The translations under genes and the position numbers were made by a program. DNA of 64,000 bases from Pomacea canaliculata (Eukaryota; Mollusca; Gastropoda; Architaenioglossa; Ampullariidae), in the NCBI RefSeq assembly GCF_003073045.1, contig NC_037592.1, positions 2,887,371 to 2,951,370 on the forward strand, given 5' to 3'. Shown one piece after another: positions 13,278 to 28,300 of this stretch. Every line of letters begins with the position of its first letter. Within the stretch, counting starts at the first letter, position 1. Below the pieces are notes generated by a model. It did no database searches. It was not told where the DNA came from and saw only the letters and a list, made by a program, of their open reading frames with translations.

Positions 13278-16057
13278 TCACTTCAAACAACGCTCAAAGT
13301 AGAGAGAACCTATATGCCCCCCACGCATGGACTTTGCAACATTCTGCTCAAAAAGGCGCCGGTTAGACTGTAGGACTTCTGCAGCTTCTTTGTTTAGAGG
13401 ATCTTCAGGATTTGGTTCCTGGTAAACAAAAAATCATTTAAATGAATCAAAAGAATCCTCTGATCACATGTTTATATGCAACATACTTCCATGAAGGGCA
13501 GCATCAAAGCAATAAAATTTGTCAAGTACAGAAAATGATCATCCAGACATAGTTGAAGTAGTCTTCAGTAAAACAGCTGCAAAATGTAAAACTGATCAAT
13601 TAGGGTTATCATGAAGCCACTTTCACCCCTTTGTTAAATGTGGAGACTGTGGCTGATACAGCATTCAATAACATGCCCATGACTTACCAAAAACAGATAC
13701 TGGAGACCATATACTATGGAGTTAATTGTGAGGACAGGCTTCCAGTCTTCCCTGAAAATATATTCTATGATAAATTTCCATTGGCACAAAGAAAGTCAGC
13801 AAGAAATGAGCAAATTATTACAATTCTGATAAAGAGATATGGCAGGAAGAATCTTGAATAAATCATGACTAAATTATATAAATGATGGCTATTATTGGAT
13901 ATAAATATCCACAAGAATAAAAAATGCCTTTAGTTATTGAAAAATATGCAAACAATATTTAACACATTCTTTTTAAACACTGTTCTGCAATCCCCCAGAT
14001 TGGTTTATATGAGGTCAAAATTTGTCTTTAATGCAATCAAGAATGCTCTTTGAGACCCAGTTGTACGAATCTGGCCTATAACCATCTGGTGTCAATGACT
14101 GTTACTGACTGCAAACAGTGCAATATCACCTAGTGTGCAGAAGGCATATCAGCATTATCTTTCATTAACAGATGGCTGTACCTGAGGATGTTCAGACAGA
14201 CATTGCCCTCCAGATCGATGTTTGGATGGTACACCATTGTCTCACACTTCACTTTGGGAGGGTCATGAGGATAACCCTGACCCACCTTGAAACTGAACAC
14301 AAATCGTCCCCCTCTGTAATAACCCTGTAAAAATAAATCCCGAAATCATAGTTATGCTGTGCATAGTATTTGCTGAAGCACATTTAAGATATGTATCATC
14401 AGGGTGCTCAAAAAAATACAATCTAAGAATACGGCACCTAGAAGTATGTAAACATACAATGCTGAAACCAAAGAAATGGTGTTAAACGGTCTTATAAAGT
14501 TCAACTTTTTTTCAAATTACTGGCTACAGCCTGGTGAAAATACTATTTCTGAAAATCTCAGCAAATACCCTCCATTCTCAAGAGATGCTTGCAAACATCA
14601 TCATGCACAAAAAAAAGCTCAAACCAGTAAAGTTACAAATGTCTACAGATATGCCTAATTAACACATGGTCCAGTTGATTGTAAGCTTGACAATGCAAGT
14701 GTATTCATGTACATCTCTAATGGGTTGTGCCTATATGAACACTGTCCAGACAATCACCAATTTCGGATGTGTCAGTGACATTGATGGGTTACCTAGTAAA
14801 AAACAGGAGCTTACTAGCCTTTAAAAAACATCAACACCATATGGCATGTAGGTCAATGAAGAAAAAGTCTAAGCTACTAAAACAATAAATATAAAATAAA
14901 CTAGTTAACACTAATAGCATCAGTTGCAAGGTGAAATTCTAGAGATAGTCCACAGGCCTCAAATAACAGCTCAAAATAAGAAAATAAGTACTGTTCTTTA
15001 GAATAAAGCAGTTAACAGCAATGCTCACTGCACTGAAATGACTCCCCCCACCCTCACCTAAACCATCTCCACCCTTCTATCTAAAGCAACAACCTACAAA
15101 GTTGTGGTGACAAGCACTTAAACATTCTGCCACTAGACAGCCATCTCTACCCCTTCCTCAATCAAGTTGAAAAAACACACATAGTGGTATTGGCATGTCT
15201 CAAGATGTAAGGACCTTAAATGACAATCTTTCAGGCAAATAAGTTGGAAAGTAGACAAAGAGGCAGACAACACCAAAGATAGCATGTAATTAATGCAGCA
15301 GATTCCAGAGATGGGCACACAATTGACAGAGAATTGGTGATAATATGGTCACGTGCTCCCACTGTCAATTTGGGAAAAAAAATTGATGAAAGATAACCAA
15401 ATACTAGAAAATATACCATGAGCTGAAAATGATTTTAATACTGTGCAAAAATACTAACTAGTTGAAAATGCCATTGACTCTAGAAAGAAATCGATCATCT
15501 GATAGTTATTTAAAAAGATTTAATGTGAACCAATTTACACTTGTTCATCGTTTTAGTGATAACTTGTCTAACGACGAAGTTGGCTGCCATCGCAAGGCGA
15601 CAAAGTAGTGTCCTAGTTCGTGTAGAGAGATATTGTATTTGCTTTCAGATCACAGCGTTTTCTGATGGCAACAAATGGTTACCTCATCTGGGCAGATGAT
15701 AAGTTTGAAGTTTAGGAGGTCGTCTGGGTCTGGAAAGTCAACTTGGCAAGTCTTTGGAAGATTCAGTTCGTTGATGTCTATGAGACACACGCACACAAAA
15801 TCAGTGAATTCGTGCATTTGACTGTAATATATCAAGGCGTATGTCTTTAAGGCAGCCTTAAGTACGGAGACCATCATAAACTTGTGTACTTAATACATAA
15901 AATACTTTTGGTCGAATCGGTCAAGACTCGCATTCGTCTGTAGTCATAGACTTTTACCTTTATGGATTCTTAACTGAGCAGCCGATGCTTTTTTCCCTCT
16001 CTCTGCGGTGGCATCACCATCCTTCTTTTGTTGCTTGAGGGAAAATAGCTTAATCAT
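13278..16057 (-). CDS. UBE2M: NEDD8-conjugating E2 enzyme UBC12
   Basis: Five exons (16057-15958, 15777-15683, 14324-14182, 13751-13688, 13418-13278) join in phase into 180 residues; human UBE2M has 183. The enzyme accepts NEDD8 from the UBA3-NAE1 E1 and passes it with RBX1/DCN1 help to cullins, switching on cullin-RING ubiquitin ligases. The N-terminus [12 protein letters not shown] is the UBE2M-specific docking peptide for UBA3 and DCN1. The UBC fold carries the HPN motif (98-100) and the catalytic cysteine at 108 in [10 protein letters not shown]. The end, [10 protein letters not shown], is the UBE2M terminus; UBE2F differs there. Only the linker after the docking peptide (DGDATAERG) is clearly diverged and three residues short. 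The start is fixed by the docking peptide. Introns hold no recognised gene. Confidence 0.98.
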
Positions 16058-18402
16058 GCTGTGTTTATAATTTAAGAGGAGGATATGCTGATAATAAACG
16101 TTAAGTCCAGTTTCTATCAATGGCGTTTTCTGTTCACTGAACTTCTACGACGAATGTTTTCGATCCGTCTTCCGCCGATACGAAACTACATCGTAAAGCT
16201 AGTCTACACACAAATCATATATAATAAATGTTTCAAAAGTTTTCAATAAATAATAATATTTTTTATTTTAACATTATGATACACTTCTACGAGAAAATGT
16301 TCGAAACGGCGCCTTTATAAATGCATGTGAAAAAACAAACAAACCATAAGATCGCAGAGGCAGACGTTACATGCGGCCAGTGTCGCCTGATCATTCAGAC
16401 GACCCACCGGTGACCCTTACACTCCTCAGATCAGACGACCGGCAGTTCTTAAATGATTACGTGCCATCTTTTCCATTAAAATGGGTAAGACACACAATTA
16501 TTAAGGATGCTGATACTCTAGAAATAACTTAAAGATGAGTGCTGAAACTTAAGTACAATGTATCACGACGTAGACGCAGGGAAAAGCGGTAGCATGTATC
16601 GTATATTTTCCATCGTTAAGTACACATCTTTCATGGCAGCACGAGAAAATGTAACACTTCTTACACAATTGCAGCAGATAATGCAAACGATCCAGTAAAT
16701 TTCTCGTCATTCGTGTAGCAATTTGTGTTCCAGCTAGTTACATAATGTGCGTCAAACATGTTTATAGTTCCATTTAATAATGCCACTGGCTTCAGTGTGT
16801 GTAAAGGCAGCATATTAAACATACAAAATAGGCTAACAAATTTCTTTCACTACATATAGTAATCGTTCGTCGCTGTTAGAGTTTTTTCTCCTTTCAGTGT
16901 TAACAGGAATTTACTGACCTGTTCGACATTAAAATCCAGTTTCTCCCTATTCAACCCACCCATGATTTTTTTCGCTCTTGGTCAAAACATCTCTCTTATA
17001 CTTAATACATGTGGTGATTTTTGTACTTCATCTGTGTAGCACTGTATGAAACTTCAGTGCATAATGCAGATTTAATTTTGATAGCATATATTATACTATA
17101 ATATAATCATTAAATCCTTAATTATAAAAGTTATAAAAAGTTTGAAAAATATTGAAACACTTGGCTTTAGAATCTGTGAACAGAGACAGGGAGAGACTGT
17201 TTTTTTTTTACTCTGTGTACAACTGTCCTCGTGTTTGTGTTACAGCCTGCAGCTGATCGTCCCTTACACACTTGTAGTTTTGAGCCCCATGTGTGTGCCT
17301 TTATGATTGATATCCTCTTTTGCAAGGGTTGACATTTGATGATGTTTGCTTTTGATGATGTTTGGCTTCCCTCAAAGCTGATGGGAAAATTTCAACATTT
17401 TGATATAGTTTCCACTGTTATTGTGAATACAGTGGCAACTGTTTCTTCTTTTTAACCTCTTCTTTTTAAAATTTTGATGTCTATTACCAAGGTCTGTTCA
17501 GTTCTTTCCTTGACAATAAAACATAACCCTTCTATTCACTTTTCAGATTCTGTTACCACATTTCATTCCATCTACAGTTGTTTTCTGATACATCCAGTTA
17601 TCTGTTATATTTTGTATCACACCACTAGTTTGAGCACAGAGACAGTGGATAGTTGTCTGTGTTTCTGTGTATTGCATCACTTAATATTAAATGTGCTGAA
17701 CAGTCACTATTTTTCAAGGAAAACAGCATGTATCTTTTTTGTCTAAAGAGTGATATTAATTGTTTTGGTTAACTCATGGTAAATGAATGTTTTGGTGCTC
17801 TCTGCATTTCTGATGGATTTGTCAATCTATTATTACTTTTAGAGATTACCATGAACATTTTATTGCAAGCACAAAAGTCAGTGTTTCTCACCTAAAGCAT
17901 AGGCTGTTATTCTGTACATGTTTTATAAAGATTTGCGTGATTGCTTTTACAGTGTGTAGAAAACCTCTACTACTTTTCTATTTTTTGCTGATGTTAAATT
18001 TGAATGTTTAACAGATATACCCAGTGTGACTATAGGATGACATCTCTCTGTAGGAACATTTACCACAAATATTTTGGTGTTACACTGTAATGTGTTAGGA
18101 TTAGTGACTGGTCTTTCTTTTTGTGTTATCTGCTTCTTAGGGTCATTCACCTAATGTTTTATAAATACATGTATTTATCTGGCATTACTATGACAATTTT
18201 GAGAGAAACTGGGCAGGTACAGTATTGGGACTAGAAAAATAAAAACAAAACATGCAAGAATTCAAGGATGAGATCTTGAGATTTAGAGCAGTGTGCCTGT
18301 CTAGGAGATAAAGTTTTACTTTTTTGGTAGAGGACACAAACCACGCAACTGCTAATTTGATCCTGAAGATTGTTTCTCCATTTTGGAGTCACCCACAGCA
18401 TA
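16058..18402. other. Divergent intergenic region UBE2M / PTDSS2
   Basis: UBE2M runs leftward from 16057 and PTDSS2 rightward from 19393, so promoters of both should lie between 16058 and about 19180. The sequence is AT-rich and without a believable reading frame. About 16300-16480 is the most GC-rich part and a reasonable promoter candidate for UBE2M, but no motif was decisive. Confidence 0.45.
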
Positions 18403-18410
18403 CCTTAGAG

Positions 18411-18597
18411 CAGTGGTTCTTAACTGGGGTTCGATCAAACCCTAGGGGTTCGGTGAGTCAGTCTCAGGGGTTCGGCGGAGCCTCCGCCATGGAGGTCAAG
18501 ACACACCCGCAATTCGTGATGACACTAAAGAAGGGTTCGGTGAATTTGCATATGGAACTTGTGGGTTCTGTACCTCAAACAAGGTTAAGAACCACTG
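18411..18597. mobile_element. hAT-type MITE, 187 bp
   Basis: Ends CAGTGGTTCTTAACTTGG-like (CAGTGGTTCTTAACTGGG) and GTTAAGAACCACTG are inverted repeats. The flanking 8-bp duplication is CCTTAGAG / CTTTAGAG (one mismatch). The interior has GGGGTTCGG repeats and a GGCGGAGCCTCCGCC palindrome. It shares its CAGTGGTTCT ends with the 1104-1434 element but not its interior. Confidence 0.88.
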
Positions 18598-19180
18598 CTT
18601 TAGAGTATCACCATAGGATGTGGGAGTAAAGGCACAAGTATTGCTGAGACATGCTCAAAATTTCCAGGTGTTAAAAACATCTCATAATGTATTGTATGGT
18701 CAATGTGTCACCATTTTCCTGACTTCTTTGACAGGCTTGTTTAAAAAAAACAGCCCCAGGCAGTAATGTTGATCAGAGAGTTAAGCTAGAGAGCCGAAAA
18801 GCTCAAGTGCTTATTTAAGTGTTAATGTTCAAATATGAAAACTGGTTGATGTCACGAAGTGCAAGTTGTGCATGAGTTGGTCACCATCCATGAGCCCTGA
18901 CGTGCTCACCATCGTGTCTCGTCCTATTCATCGCTCTACTCTCGCAGTTTTCTTCAGCCTCTCCTTTCCATCTTTAACCCTTTCCTTACCCTGTCGCTTT
19001 CATACGCATACGCACTCGTGAGCAGGCTGAAACAGACTACTTCTTGAAGTTATCTATAGACAAAGATTGCCTAGAATAATGTTTGCATGTGTTGAGAATG
19101 TGCATTCATGACAGCTGTTCATTTGTGTGTGTGTGTGAGAAAGAGTCGATTAAAACAACTGTTTTTCTTCTCTGTCGCAG

Positions 19181-19392
19181 GTAAACTGGCTCTGTGAGAG
19201 GAGGCACCATCACTCCCTCTCCCCCACACACTAATCAGCTCCCACAAAAGACGCATCCATTGTATGAACTTCAGGTGTTGTGGCTATGACAGTAACCTGG
19301 CACTAAAGACGTAGGGGGACGGGCACTTGCGCGCAGACACACACACACGCACTGTCAGATCGAGAGTTACAGTAAACGCGGGGAGTGACACT
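19181..19392 (+). other. PTDSS2: Probable 5' UTR of PTDSS2
   Basis: A strong acceptor-like sequence (TTCTTCTCTGTCGCAG) ends at 19180, directly before the exon that carries the PTDSS2 start codon. This suggests a further non-coding first exon upstream. If the acceptor is not used, transcription may start within this stretch instead. Confidence 0.45.
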
Positions 19393-22300
19393 ATGGCGTC
19401 TGCTCGGCGTGAGGAAGAGATGAGGCACACGGACCTACTCAGGATGCACAGTGCTACGGCCCACGACTGGGAGGGTGAGAAACGTAACAAAAAAGATTTC
19501 TACGACGATGGCACCATGTCTTTTTTTTGGTGAGTACCCGAAGGTGGGGGCAGCGAGCTCTTTTGTTTGCGACATGCCAAGATTTTTTTATCAGTAAATT
19601 TTGCGAGCGCTGCATTCGGTGAAATCGTGTGATTTGTGGCTAAGCATCTGTTCCTTACACGCATTGGAAGGTGGTGGTAGGGGGTGGATTTTTACACCGA
19701 GCCAGCAACTAATGCTCTATCATGGCAACTCAGCCAGCTCATTGCGAGCACGGGTGTGATACAACTTAACGTTGAGAGTGAAATCCGTTTTGGTAGTCGG
19801 TACTGTGAGAATGGGATTCAGTCGAGCTCTGACGGCTGCCCAGCTTCCCATGGTCTTTCTCCCTGCTATCCATTCTCCCCTCATATCCATGCACCCACAA
19901 ATGGTGGAGACTAATCTAGGTAATCCAACTCTGATACTGTTGATAAAATTGCCCACATAAATGATTTTTTGAATTGATTATTTATACTGGTGTTATTAAT
20001 TGGTTTGTCCAAAGACTTTAAATCAGATTGAATGACTGGTTTGTCATAGCGTATATTGGTCACTTTTCGCAAGAAGGAGAAATAAGTGGTTATGACATAG
20101 GTATAAGAGAGGCCAGTTAGAAAAATAGTTGAATGACGTTGAAGGATTATACACATGCGATTCAACATATTTCATTTTAAAATAAACTCGAAAGTGACAG
20201 CCTTGTACCTACGCGCCTTCAAAACAAAAGAACAATAATTCACTACTTATGGAAGATGGCATAGACAAATATCGACAACTTTAACGGCCACTAAAAATAT
20301 CTGTACTGTGGCACCACGGATGTTCATAGGTTAGTGGCATGCACCTTTTGTCAGCTAAACCGTTCCCCATGTTGAAATGGTGGTTGGGTGAGGTCCAGAG
20401 GGCTAGTGAATTCTTTTTCAGTACAGGTAAAAGGTGTAACCCCTGTAGAGATATCAGGTGATAAGGAATGATCCACTAATTGAAGCTGGCTTTGAATGAT
20501 CAGAAACTTTGAATGATCAAAAAAACCTGACTGCAATGTATAAAGATCTGGCTAGTCAAACTATGTCATCCTTGAATTCATTCCACAGGTGACGTGGTGG
20601 GGAATTGGCCCTTAGGCGATGTATTTGTATTAACAAAAGGCATTCACATGTGCCATGATAAAGTAATATAATGATCATGTGTATGTGCTGTGTTTCCTTT
20701 TTTGTGGTTTGTTAAAGGCTTTTAAAACACCCGATAAGGAAAGCAAACACTTGAGTGGGCCCTATAGTTGAGTGCCTCCCTTTACTCCCCAAGCATGAAA
20801 AAAGTAATATTTTTATGTCTGAAGTTTGAAGTTCCAAAATCAGTCTTGAGAATATTTGTTTTGGATAAGTTGAAAGATGTTTGTGAGCAGTTCTAAATGG
20901 GGAGTGTGCACTCCTATTATTGTTTGTGGTGCTTTTCTGTACCAGGTTTGCATCGCTTTCTAAAGACTGACTCAACAGGTTCACCAGTTTAACACTAAAG
21001 CACTTCAACCTTCTCTGTGCATTGAGTGTTTGGAATGTCCTTTGGATTATTTTAAAATATAACAGCTGAATTTGTATGGAGCAGAATTCGCATCATCTGG
21101 TATTGCATTATATGTGCTGTAGATTTGAATGGGGTTTACATGTATTGTTAAATGGTCTCTGAACTTTTCTTAGAACTTTTCGTGTGTTATCAGTAATAAT
21201 AATAATAATAATATACAATCTATTTCTCCACTGTAAAGCAGACTCCTTGTGTTTTACACAAATAAAAGCAAATGATGCAATATAGAGTCAAAGCACATAG
21301 ATCATATGTAGTTGAGAGAAATAATAAAGTACACAGAATAATAAGAATAATAAGAAATAGATATGGATGCATGAAACATAGCATGCTAATGTTATGTCTA
21401 TAGAACAATTATTAATTACTGCTATTAATTATTAACCATCTGTATTTTAAGAAAGCATTTTTCAGAGAGTTTTCAGTGGTATTAACCATATAGTGTTGAG
21501 GAATAAATTTAATTTCAAAAGTGTTTGGATAGAATGAATGAAACCTTAATCATCTAAATCTTGATAGTCACATAAAGAAATAGTGAGATCTAATAACCCG
21601 AAGAAAAATATTTTTGAACTAGCCCCTGAATAAAGAATATGAAAAGACACATTTTGAGAACTCAAGCAATTTATTTTTAAATATTTTTTTTTAAGGGACT
21701 GTTTCCTTGCTTGAGAGATTAAAGAGAAAATTTCAGAGTTCCTTGCCTATGCATGTACATTGTATTTAGTTTATTGCTGCTGTGAAAAAGAAAGAGTAAG
21801 GCCAGTGGAAAATATGTTTTATAGCTCAAAACTTCAGATAAATACTTGAAATTTTGGTTTAGTGAAATGAGAACAATCCTGTGCTTTGAGAAGGCTAATC
21901 CTTTTCACAAATAGTGTGACAGAAAAGAGATTCTGATCTAAATATGGCATGCAAAAACACTGATGACATTCTAAACTATTAGTGGTGACAACTGTATGAT
22001 TTGCTGGTTGATCTCTATATTAATTGAATAACATTGTCCACATCGGTTCCAAGATAATTGGTATTAAACAGAGGGACTTGACTTCCTTCTGTAATCAACA
22101 ATTAATTAGGAAAGCTTACCACATTATGTATGGACATATGTATGAGCATGTGCTAGCGGGAGAATTTGTTTTATTAAGCTCCGGTAAACGCTATGCCATG
22201 CCAGTATGCAAAAGCAATAGGCATCTGAAATCTTTTGTGCCATCCGCAGTTGAGCTACTCAATCACAGATGAACTATCAGCGGTGTGTGTGATGGGTAGG

Positions 22301-25300
22301 TGTGCATGTGTGTGGTTGTGTGTGTGTGTTTTTTTTTCCCCCATATACATATATTTTGGAAACAGGGCACAGCTCCCATCTAAATTGCCCGTTGGGATTA
22401 ATAAAGTCGGTTGTTATTGTTATTGAAGGTTGTATGCATCAGAAACAGGGCAGCATTCATCTTGCCATCTGGTTTTTGCATATTGATAGCATGGGTAATC
22501 TCAGTGCATGTTAATGCCATTGAGGATGCACATGGTTGATCAAATCAAATCAAATCAAAACAGACTTTATTGTCTGTCCAGGATACCCAGGACAGAAATT
22601 TGTCTTCGCTCACAAGGGCAGGCATACATATACAGACATTTAACACAGTGAGGAGTAAAAGTTAGGAGTAAAAAAGTGTAGATTGCACAGTTCCATCAAA
22701 GCAGTTTACGTTTATCCTAACAACAAACCTTGGGTGACCAAGGGCCTAAAAGCAGTGCTTAACAAAAAGAAACATGTGTTTTTCATGGGTTCTGCCTACG
22801 ACAGAAAATTGGTACATAGAGAGGTCCATGATGCTATCCGTTGGGTCAAGGTGAAACACAAGTCAAAAATCGAGTCTCAGTTTGTTACAGGTAACATCCG
22901 AGTAGCTTGGCAGGGACTCAACAACATGGCCAATGTTGATGATCGGAGTCAGGGGTCGAAAGCCAAAATCTCGATCTCAGGCGTTGAGAGTACGGCCATG
23001 CCTAATGCGCTGAATGCTTTTTTTGCTCGTTTCGAGTCTCATGACTTCTCAATGCAAATGAAAGATGTGCGTAGTTCTCTTCACCCTGTACAGAAGGTTG
23101 AGATTTGTCATGAGTAATTTATGTTATAATTGATGTTATGTTTGGTCTGCTGACACAGGCGTGCGCACACCATCACTGCTTTGGTCATCTTCAGTGGTTT
23201 CCTGGTGTACGTGGCAGTAGTGGAAGAAGGAGTGACTGACAGAGACTACAATGCTAAAAGGTTTGCACAAGAAACATTCAACACTTTCTGTTGATCCACA
23301 CACACACCTGGGAATTAATAGATACATGTAGTGAGTTTAAAGTTCTTTGTTGCCGTTTAAATGGGCACATGCTAATTTCTTTCTATTGTGGGTGAGGGAG
23401 AGTTTGACTTAAATTATTTGAGACGAATCTGGCTAGAACTGCAAACAGGCTGAGGAGACATTTCTGGGAAGAAATTAAAAAATATGGACTAAGAAATAGC
23501 TAATCATTGCTATTATTTTGGGAGTTTATTACCCTTATAATTGCTTGCTTTTGGGAACATTTAACCTTCTTTTTAAATTATGACAATTTTAATTATGAAA
23601 TGTTCTCCTATTTTCTTTTCAGAGGTCTAATGGCAGTCATTTTAGCATTCTTGTTGTTTGGGGTTATCCACACACCTGACGGCGTTTTTATTCGCCCACA
23701 TCCTGGTAAGACATTTGGAAAAAAACCCACACTTCAGTGCCAGAACTAACACTTTGTTGGCTCATAGAGTACATTTAATAACATCTACTGGGTACCTTCA
23801 AAATGGAATGCTTAAGATTTTAACCTGAAAGAGAGAAAGCTAGAGGTTTCACTGTATCTGATCATTGTGGAGTGCGATGAAAGCACATGTAACTGATAGT
23901 GCTGTCCTTTCTCTCTGTGCAGCTTTGTGGCGTCTGGTTCTCTGCTTGAGTATTGTTTATGAACTAGCCTTGGTCTTTCTTCTGTTTCAGGTAAGTATCC
24001 TTGCATGACATTAGCAGAGTGAAATTGATACCATGTGTACCACTGCAGTAAACTTTAATAGACCTTGTTTGTCTGTCCATTTTGCAAAGTAGTATTGTAG
24101 GCCATAATGCTGGGATATTTAATTAACATCAATAGAATGAAATAGGGGAGGAAAATTGCGAAGGTTGTTGGAAGCTCGTAAGTAACAGTTAATTGTAAAT
24201 TTCCAGGCCTACGTTTAAAGAATGAAATACATAGGTACACTATCTTACCCACCCTCATACACACCACACACAAGCACACACACTCTTTCTTTCGTTTTAT
24301 ATTTTTTTAACCTTCACAGTTTTGAAAATAAAACATCTTGCTAATGGAAAAATGTGAGACATCAGCTGGCTTGTTTTGTTACATCATTGTCTTGTGTAAT
24401 TCCAGACGGTAGATGATGCTCGGCAGTTGATGAAACATTTTGATGACAAGCTGGGTAAGCCTTTGCCGGAAAAAGACTATGGTGGAAACTGCTTTATCTA
24501 TGATTCCAACCACACCAACCCATGGCATAATTTGGAGGTGGGCTGCTATTCTGCCTTTGTTTGATGCAAACCATTTGCGTTAATGCCAGTCTCATGTTTA
24601 TCAAAGTCAAATAAAAGTGTTTGAGAAACAAGCTGGTTGCAACAAAGACTTGCTGCAATTAATGGTTCTCCAAACATGAAATCCTACTAAGTCTATAGTT
24701 AAAATCTATGTCTGTGCAGAAGTTTTGATCCATTTTCATTAATTTTAAATAATTTTCTCTTTTTTCCTGTTTATTGAAGAGGGAGGGGGCAGGTGATTTG
24801 TCTCTGAAACATTTACAATTTTTGTCATTTGCCTTAAATTGAAGATGTGCTTTTTAAATCACAATATCACAAAGTAATCTGATTCATACCTGTTTGAAAT
24901 AAAACATTGCTTGACTGATTGATTGCAAGCAGCCTGTCACTGTCTTTCACAGGATAAAGTGGATGAATTTGTGCCAACGCATTTTTTTGGATGGTGGTTA
25001 AAGGTATTTTTGTTTGTTTGTTTGTTCACCAGTGGTTAAAAACTAAAAAGTAGCTGTAATAGAATAGTTGTTTAAAAATTTTTTTCAGGGAAGTAGGAAG
25101 AAATTGTGTGGGGTCCTAAGTATTACATTGGCATTTTTATTTTCTTGATGAACTTATAGATTCAAATTCCTCTCTGAAGAACTGATAAAGTGAACCACAT
25201 GAAGACAGGCAATCAGTTATTTTAAAGGTTTGAAATATATATATATATGACAAATTTTTATTTGATTATTTTTGAGATTAAGTTGTAAAATACAATGCTC

Positions 25301-28300
25301 ATTCTGTGTAGTGGCCATGGAAAATTCAGAAATACTGGAAATGTGACAAAGTTCTGAAATTTGGAAGAGGCTGGTTTATAATGAGAGAGGCTAAGCATAA
25401 AAAAGAGCACATTATATTCCAGTCTGCGCAGTGTAGTTCACATATTTGCATGTTTTGTTTGACAGACACTTATCCTCAGAGACTGGTGGCTGTGCACTAT
25501 TCTCAGCATTATGTTTGAGGTGCTGGAGTACACACTGGAGCATCAGCTACCAAACTTCAGTGAATGCTGGTGGGACCATGTGAGTTAAATAATTGAATAA
25601 ATAAAGAAATAGTGAGAGTGAGAGAGCACGTTAGTACTGCTCTTTCTTCCTTTTTTTCACCCCTCAACAAAGTTTGATGGAGTTTATTCCCTAATAGCAG
25701 TTTCAGATCGATGCTATATGATAACAGTTTAAAACTGAGTTGTTTTTAAATAAAATCTTGCAATTTTGCTCATTTCTTCTTTTTGACAAATGCACACTAA
25801 ACACCATGTCATCTTTGTATCGGTTCATAGATCTTGGTAAAACTCATATTGTGTCAAAAAGAGATAAATTGACTGCATTGTTTTCCACTGTTTTAACTAT
25901 TGACTGGCAGCTATGTAAACTGCTGTCAACATATTATGTGAACATTTCTTAAAATCATTTAGATACATTCATATTTGTGCGGTGTATTTGTCTACTCTTG
26001 TTCCTGTCAGAGGAATAGTAGCAGCATTTACTTGTGCTTAACAACCCTTTTTCAACATGCTTCATAGTGACTGAGAAAGAAAAAAAAAGGACTTGTGAGC
26101 TTCTGGATAACCAAATGGGAACTTTTCGCGCAAGAGTGAGCATCTATCAAGGGTAGCATGTCACTGGTAATATTCCACATTTGTTTTGGAGAACATCATC
26201 GTAGGATCAGTACCATTCGTCATTATCTCACTGCTGATGCAACTAAAACTCTAATCTGTGTCTTTGTACTGTTGAGGATGGACTAGTGAAATTCTCTTTT
26301 AGCCAAAGTTCCCATGTATCTTCTTGACATACGTCAAATATCCAGAATAACGCTGGTCACCTCATCTGCAAACCATCTAGATGTGAACATCTATCACCTA
26401 TCACACACTCTCTTCACTGGCTGCCAGTCGTAGTCTGTATAGCCTACAAACTTTCCACTTTGACGTACTCTGCCATTTATGGCACTGGTCCTCAGTACCT
26501 CTCCGAACTCACTCTTAGCTATATGCCCGCACAACCTTTTCACTCATCTTCTGACACCAGGCTTCTTCGAGTCCCACTAGCTAAGAGAAAGACTTATGGA
26601 CAGGGTCTTTCTCCTACCAAGCCCAATCAAATTGGAACGGATAACCTGTCAGCCTTCGTCACTCTGATTCTCTTGCCTCCTTTGAGTTTAAACTTTAAGA
26701 CACATCTTTTCCAAACTACCACTTCACTGTGACCCTGTCCTGACCATGAGCATGTATAACGTGCCTATAATTTACTTTTGTATGAGTAGTGGATTTTTTT
26801 AGAAGTGAGCATGTCTGTCATGTAAATATGGGTGCATGGTTGTTAATGATTTAGTTTATGTATGAAAGGCAATACATAAATCCTCCTCATCATTATTATT
26901 ATTATGTGAGAAACCATCGAGACTATCACATTTTCATTTCCATCGATAGAAGGCCTGCCTGCAACCTACATTTTGCAGACTTCCTTCCCACAGCAGGTAC
27001 CAACATTGAACTGCAAGACCATACCGCTGACCGACAATTCAGACACAGAATGTAGGTCATTGATGAGCAGGATTGGGGTCATTAGCAAAGGCAAAGTAGA
27101 GATCTTCATGAACAGAGTACAACTTGAGGAAGTGAATGATAAAACTGGGTAGCCACTCTTTTCAAATATGTCAGCACCATGCTAGACATCTGCATTAGGA
27201 TTGTGTCAGTGACAGGAGCAACAGCCAGGCAGGCTATAATCTGGCACAAAAGCAGCATCAGGTTTGCTTCCAAGCACAGACTGTACAAGTCCTTTGTAAT
27301 TGCCATCCTGCTGTATGAAGAAGAGATGTTGACTCTGCTTGCTGATAAGGAGAGAATACAAGCATTCAGTACCAAATTCCTATGGAGGCTGTTTTGAATC
27401 TCTTTCATGGAAGGCAAAACCAGTGACTTTGTATGGAGCATGGTTGCCACCTTGGCAGGCCACCAATTGAAACAGGCTAAAGTGGCAAGCCTTGTCATTT
27501 GCTAGGTTTATCCAGTTGTCTGGCCTGATTACAAGAACTGGTGGATCAGCATAGCCCTTTGTCAACTGGTGCCAGTCAAGAGATTAATTAATGAGGGAGA
27601 GAGATTGTGTATATGTGTATGCATGTGATCATGTGAACCAAAGAACTACTTTTTTTCAAAATGTATTTTATGCAAAATAACTAAAATGGGCAATTGTACC
27701 TACTTGAATTTTGTACCTCTTATGTGCATATTCACTGGATTAAAAATACATGTGATAAAAAAATAAAGAGATAAATCAGTTGTAACAGGGATAAAACATA
27801 AGAAGATAGAGAAGAGAATATTGAGATTGATGGAAACTGGTGCTGAAGATTTTTGCTTCAATAATCTTTACTTCATCTTCATGAATACAGTATAACAGTG
27901 GTGTTGTTCAAGAAAATCATGGTATTGCGGTATAGACCAAAGGACATGTATTTGTTACACATGTATTGGTTACTTTTGTGTGCAGTGGATCATGGATGCC
28001 ATTGTATGTAATGGTTTGGGTATTTACCTGGGTATGAAGACCTTGAACTATCTTTCCATGAAGCCATATCACTGGCGAGGGATGTGGAACATTCCAACAT
28101 ATGGGTGAGCTGTTGTGAGGATATTTATAAGACTTTTGTTAAAAAAAAAACCTGCATTCTCTTGATTTTTTTATGAGTCTGCATTTTAAAGAGTGATGCA
28201 TTAGCTTTAACCCTTAAACATTCAACTTTTTTTAAAAATGCAGTCTGAATTCTGAGACCTGAATAACAACTGAAATAGAGTAACTTTATATCTCTGTAAG

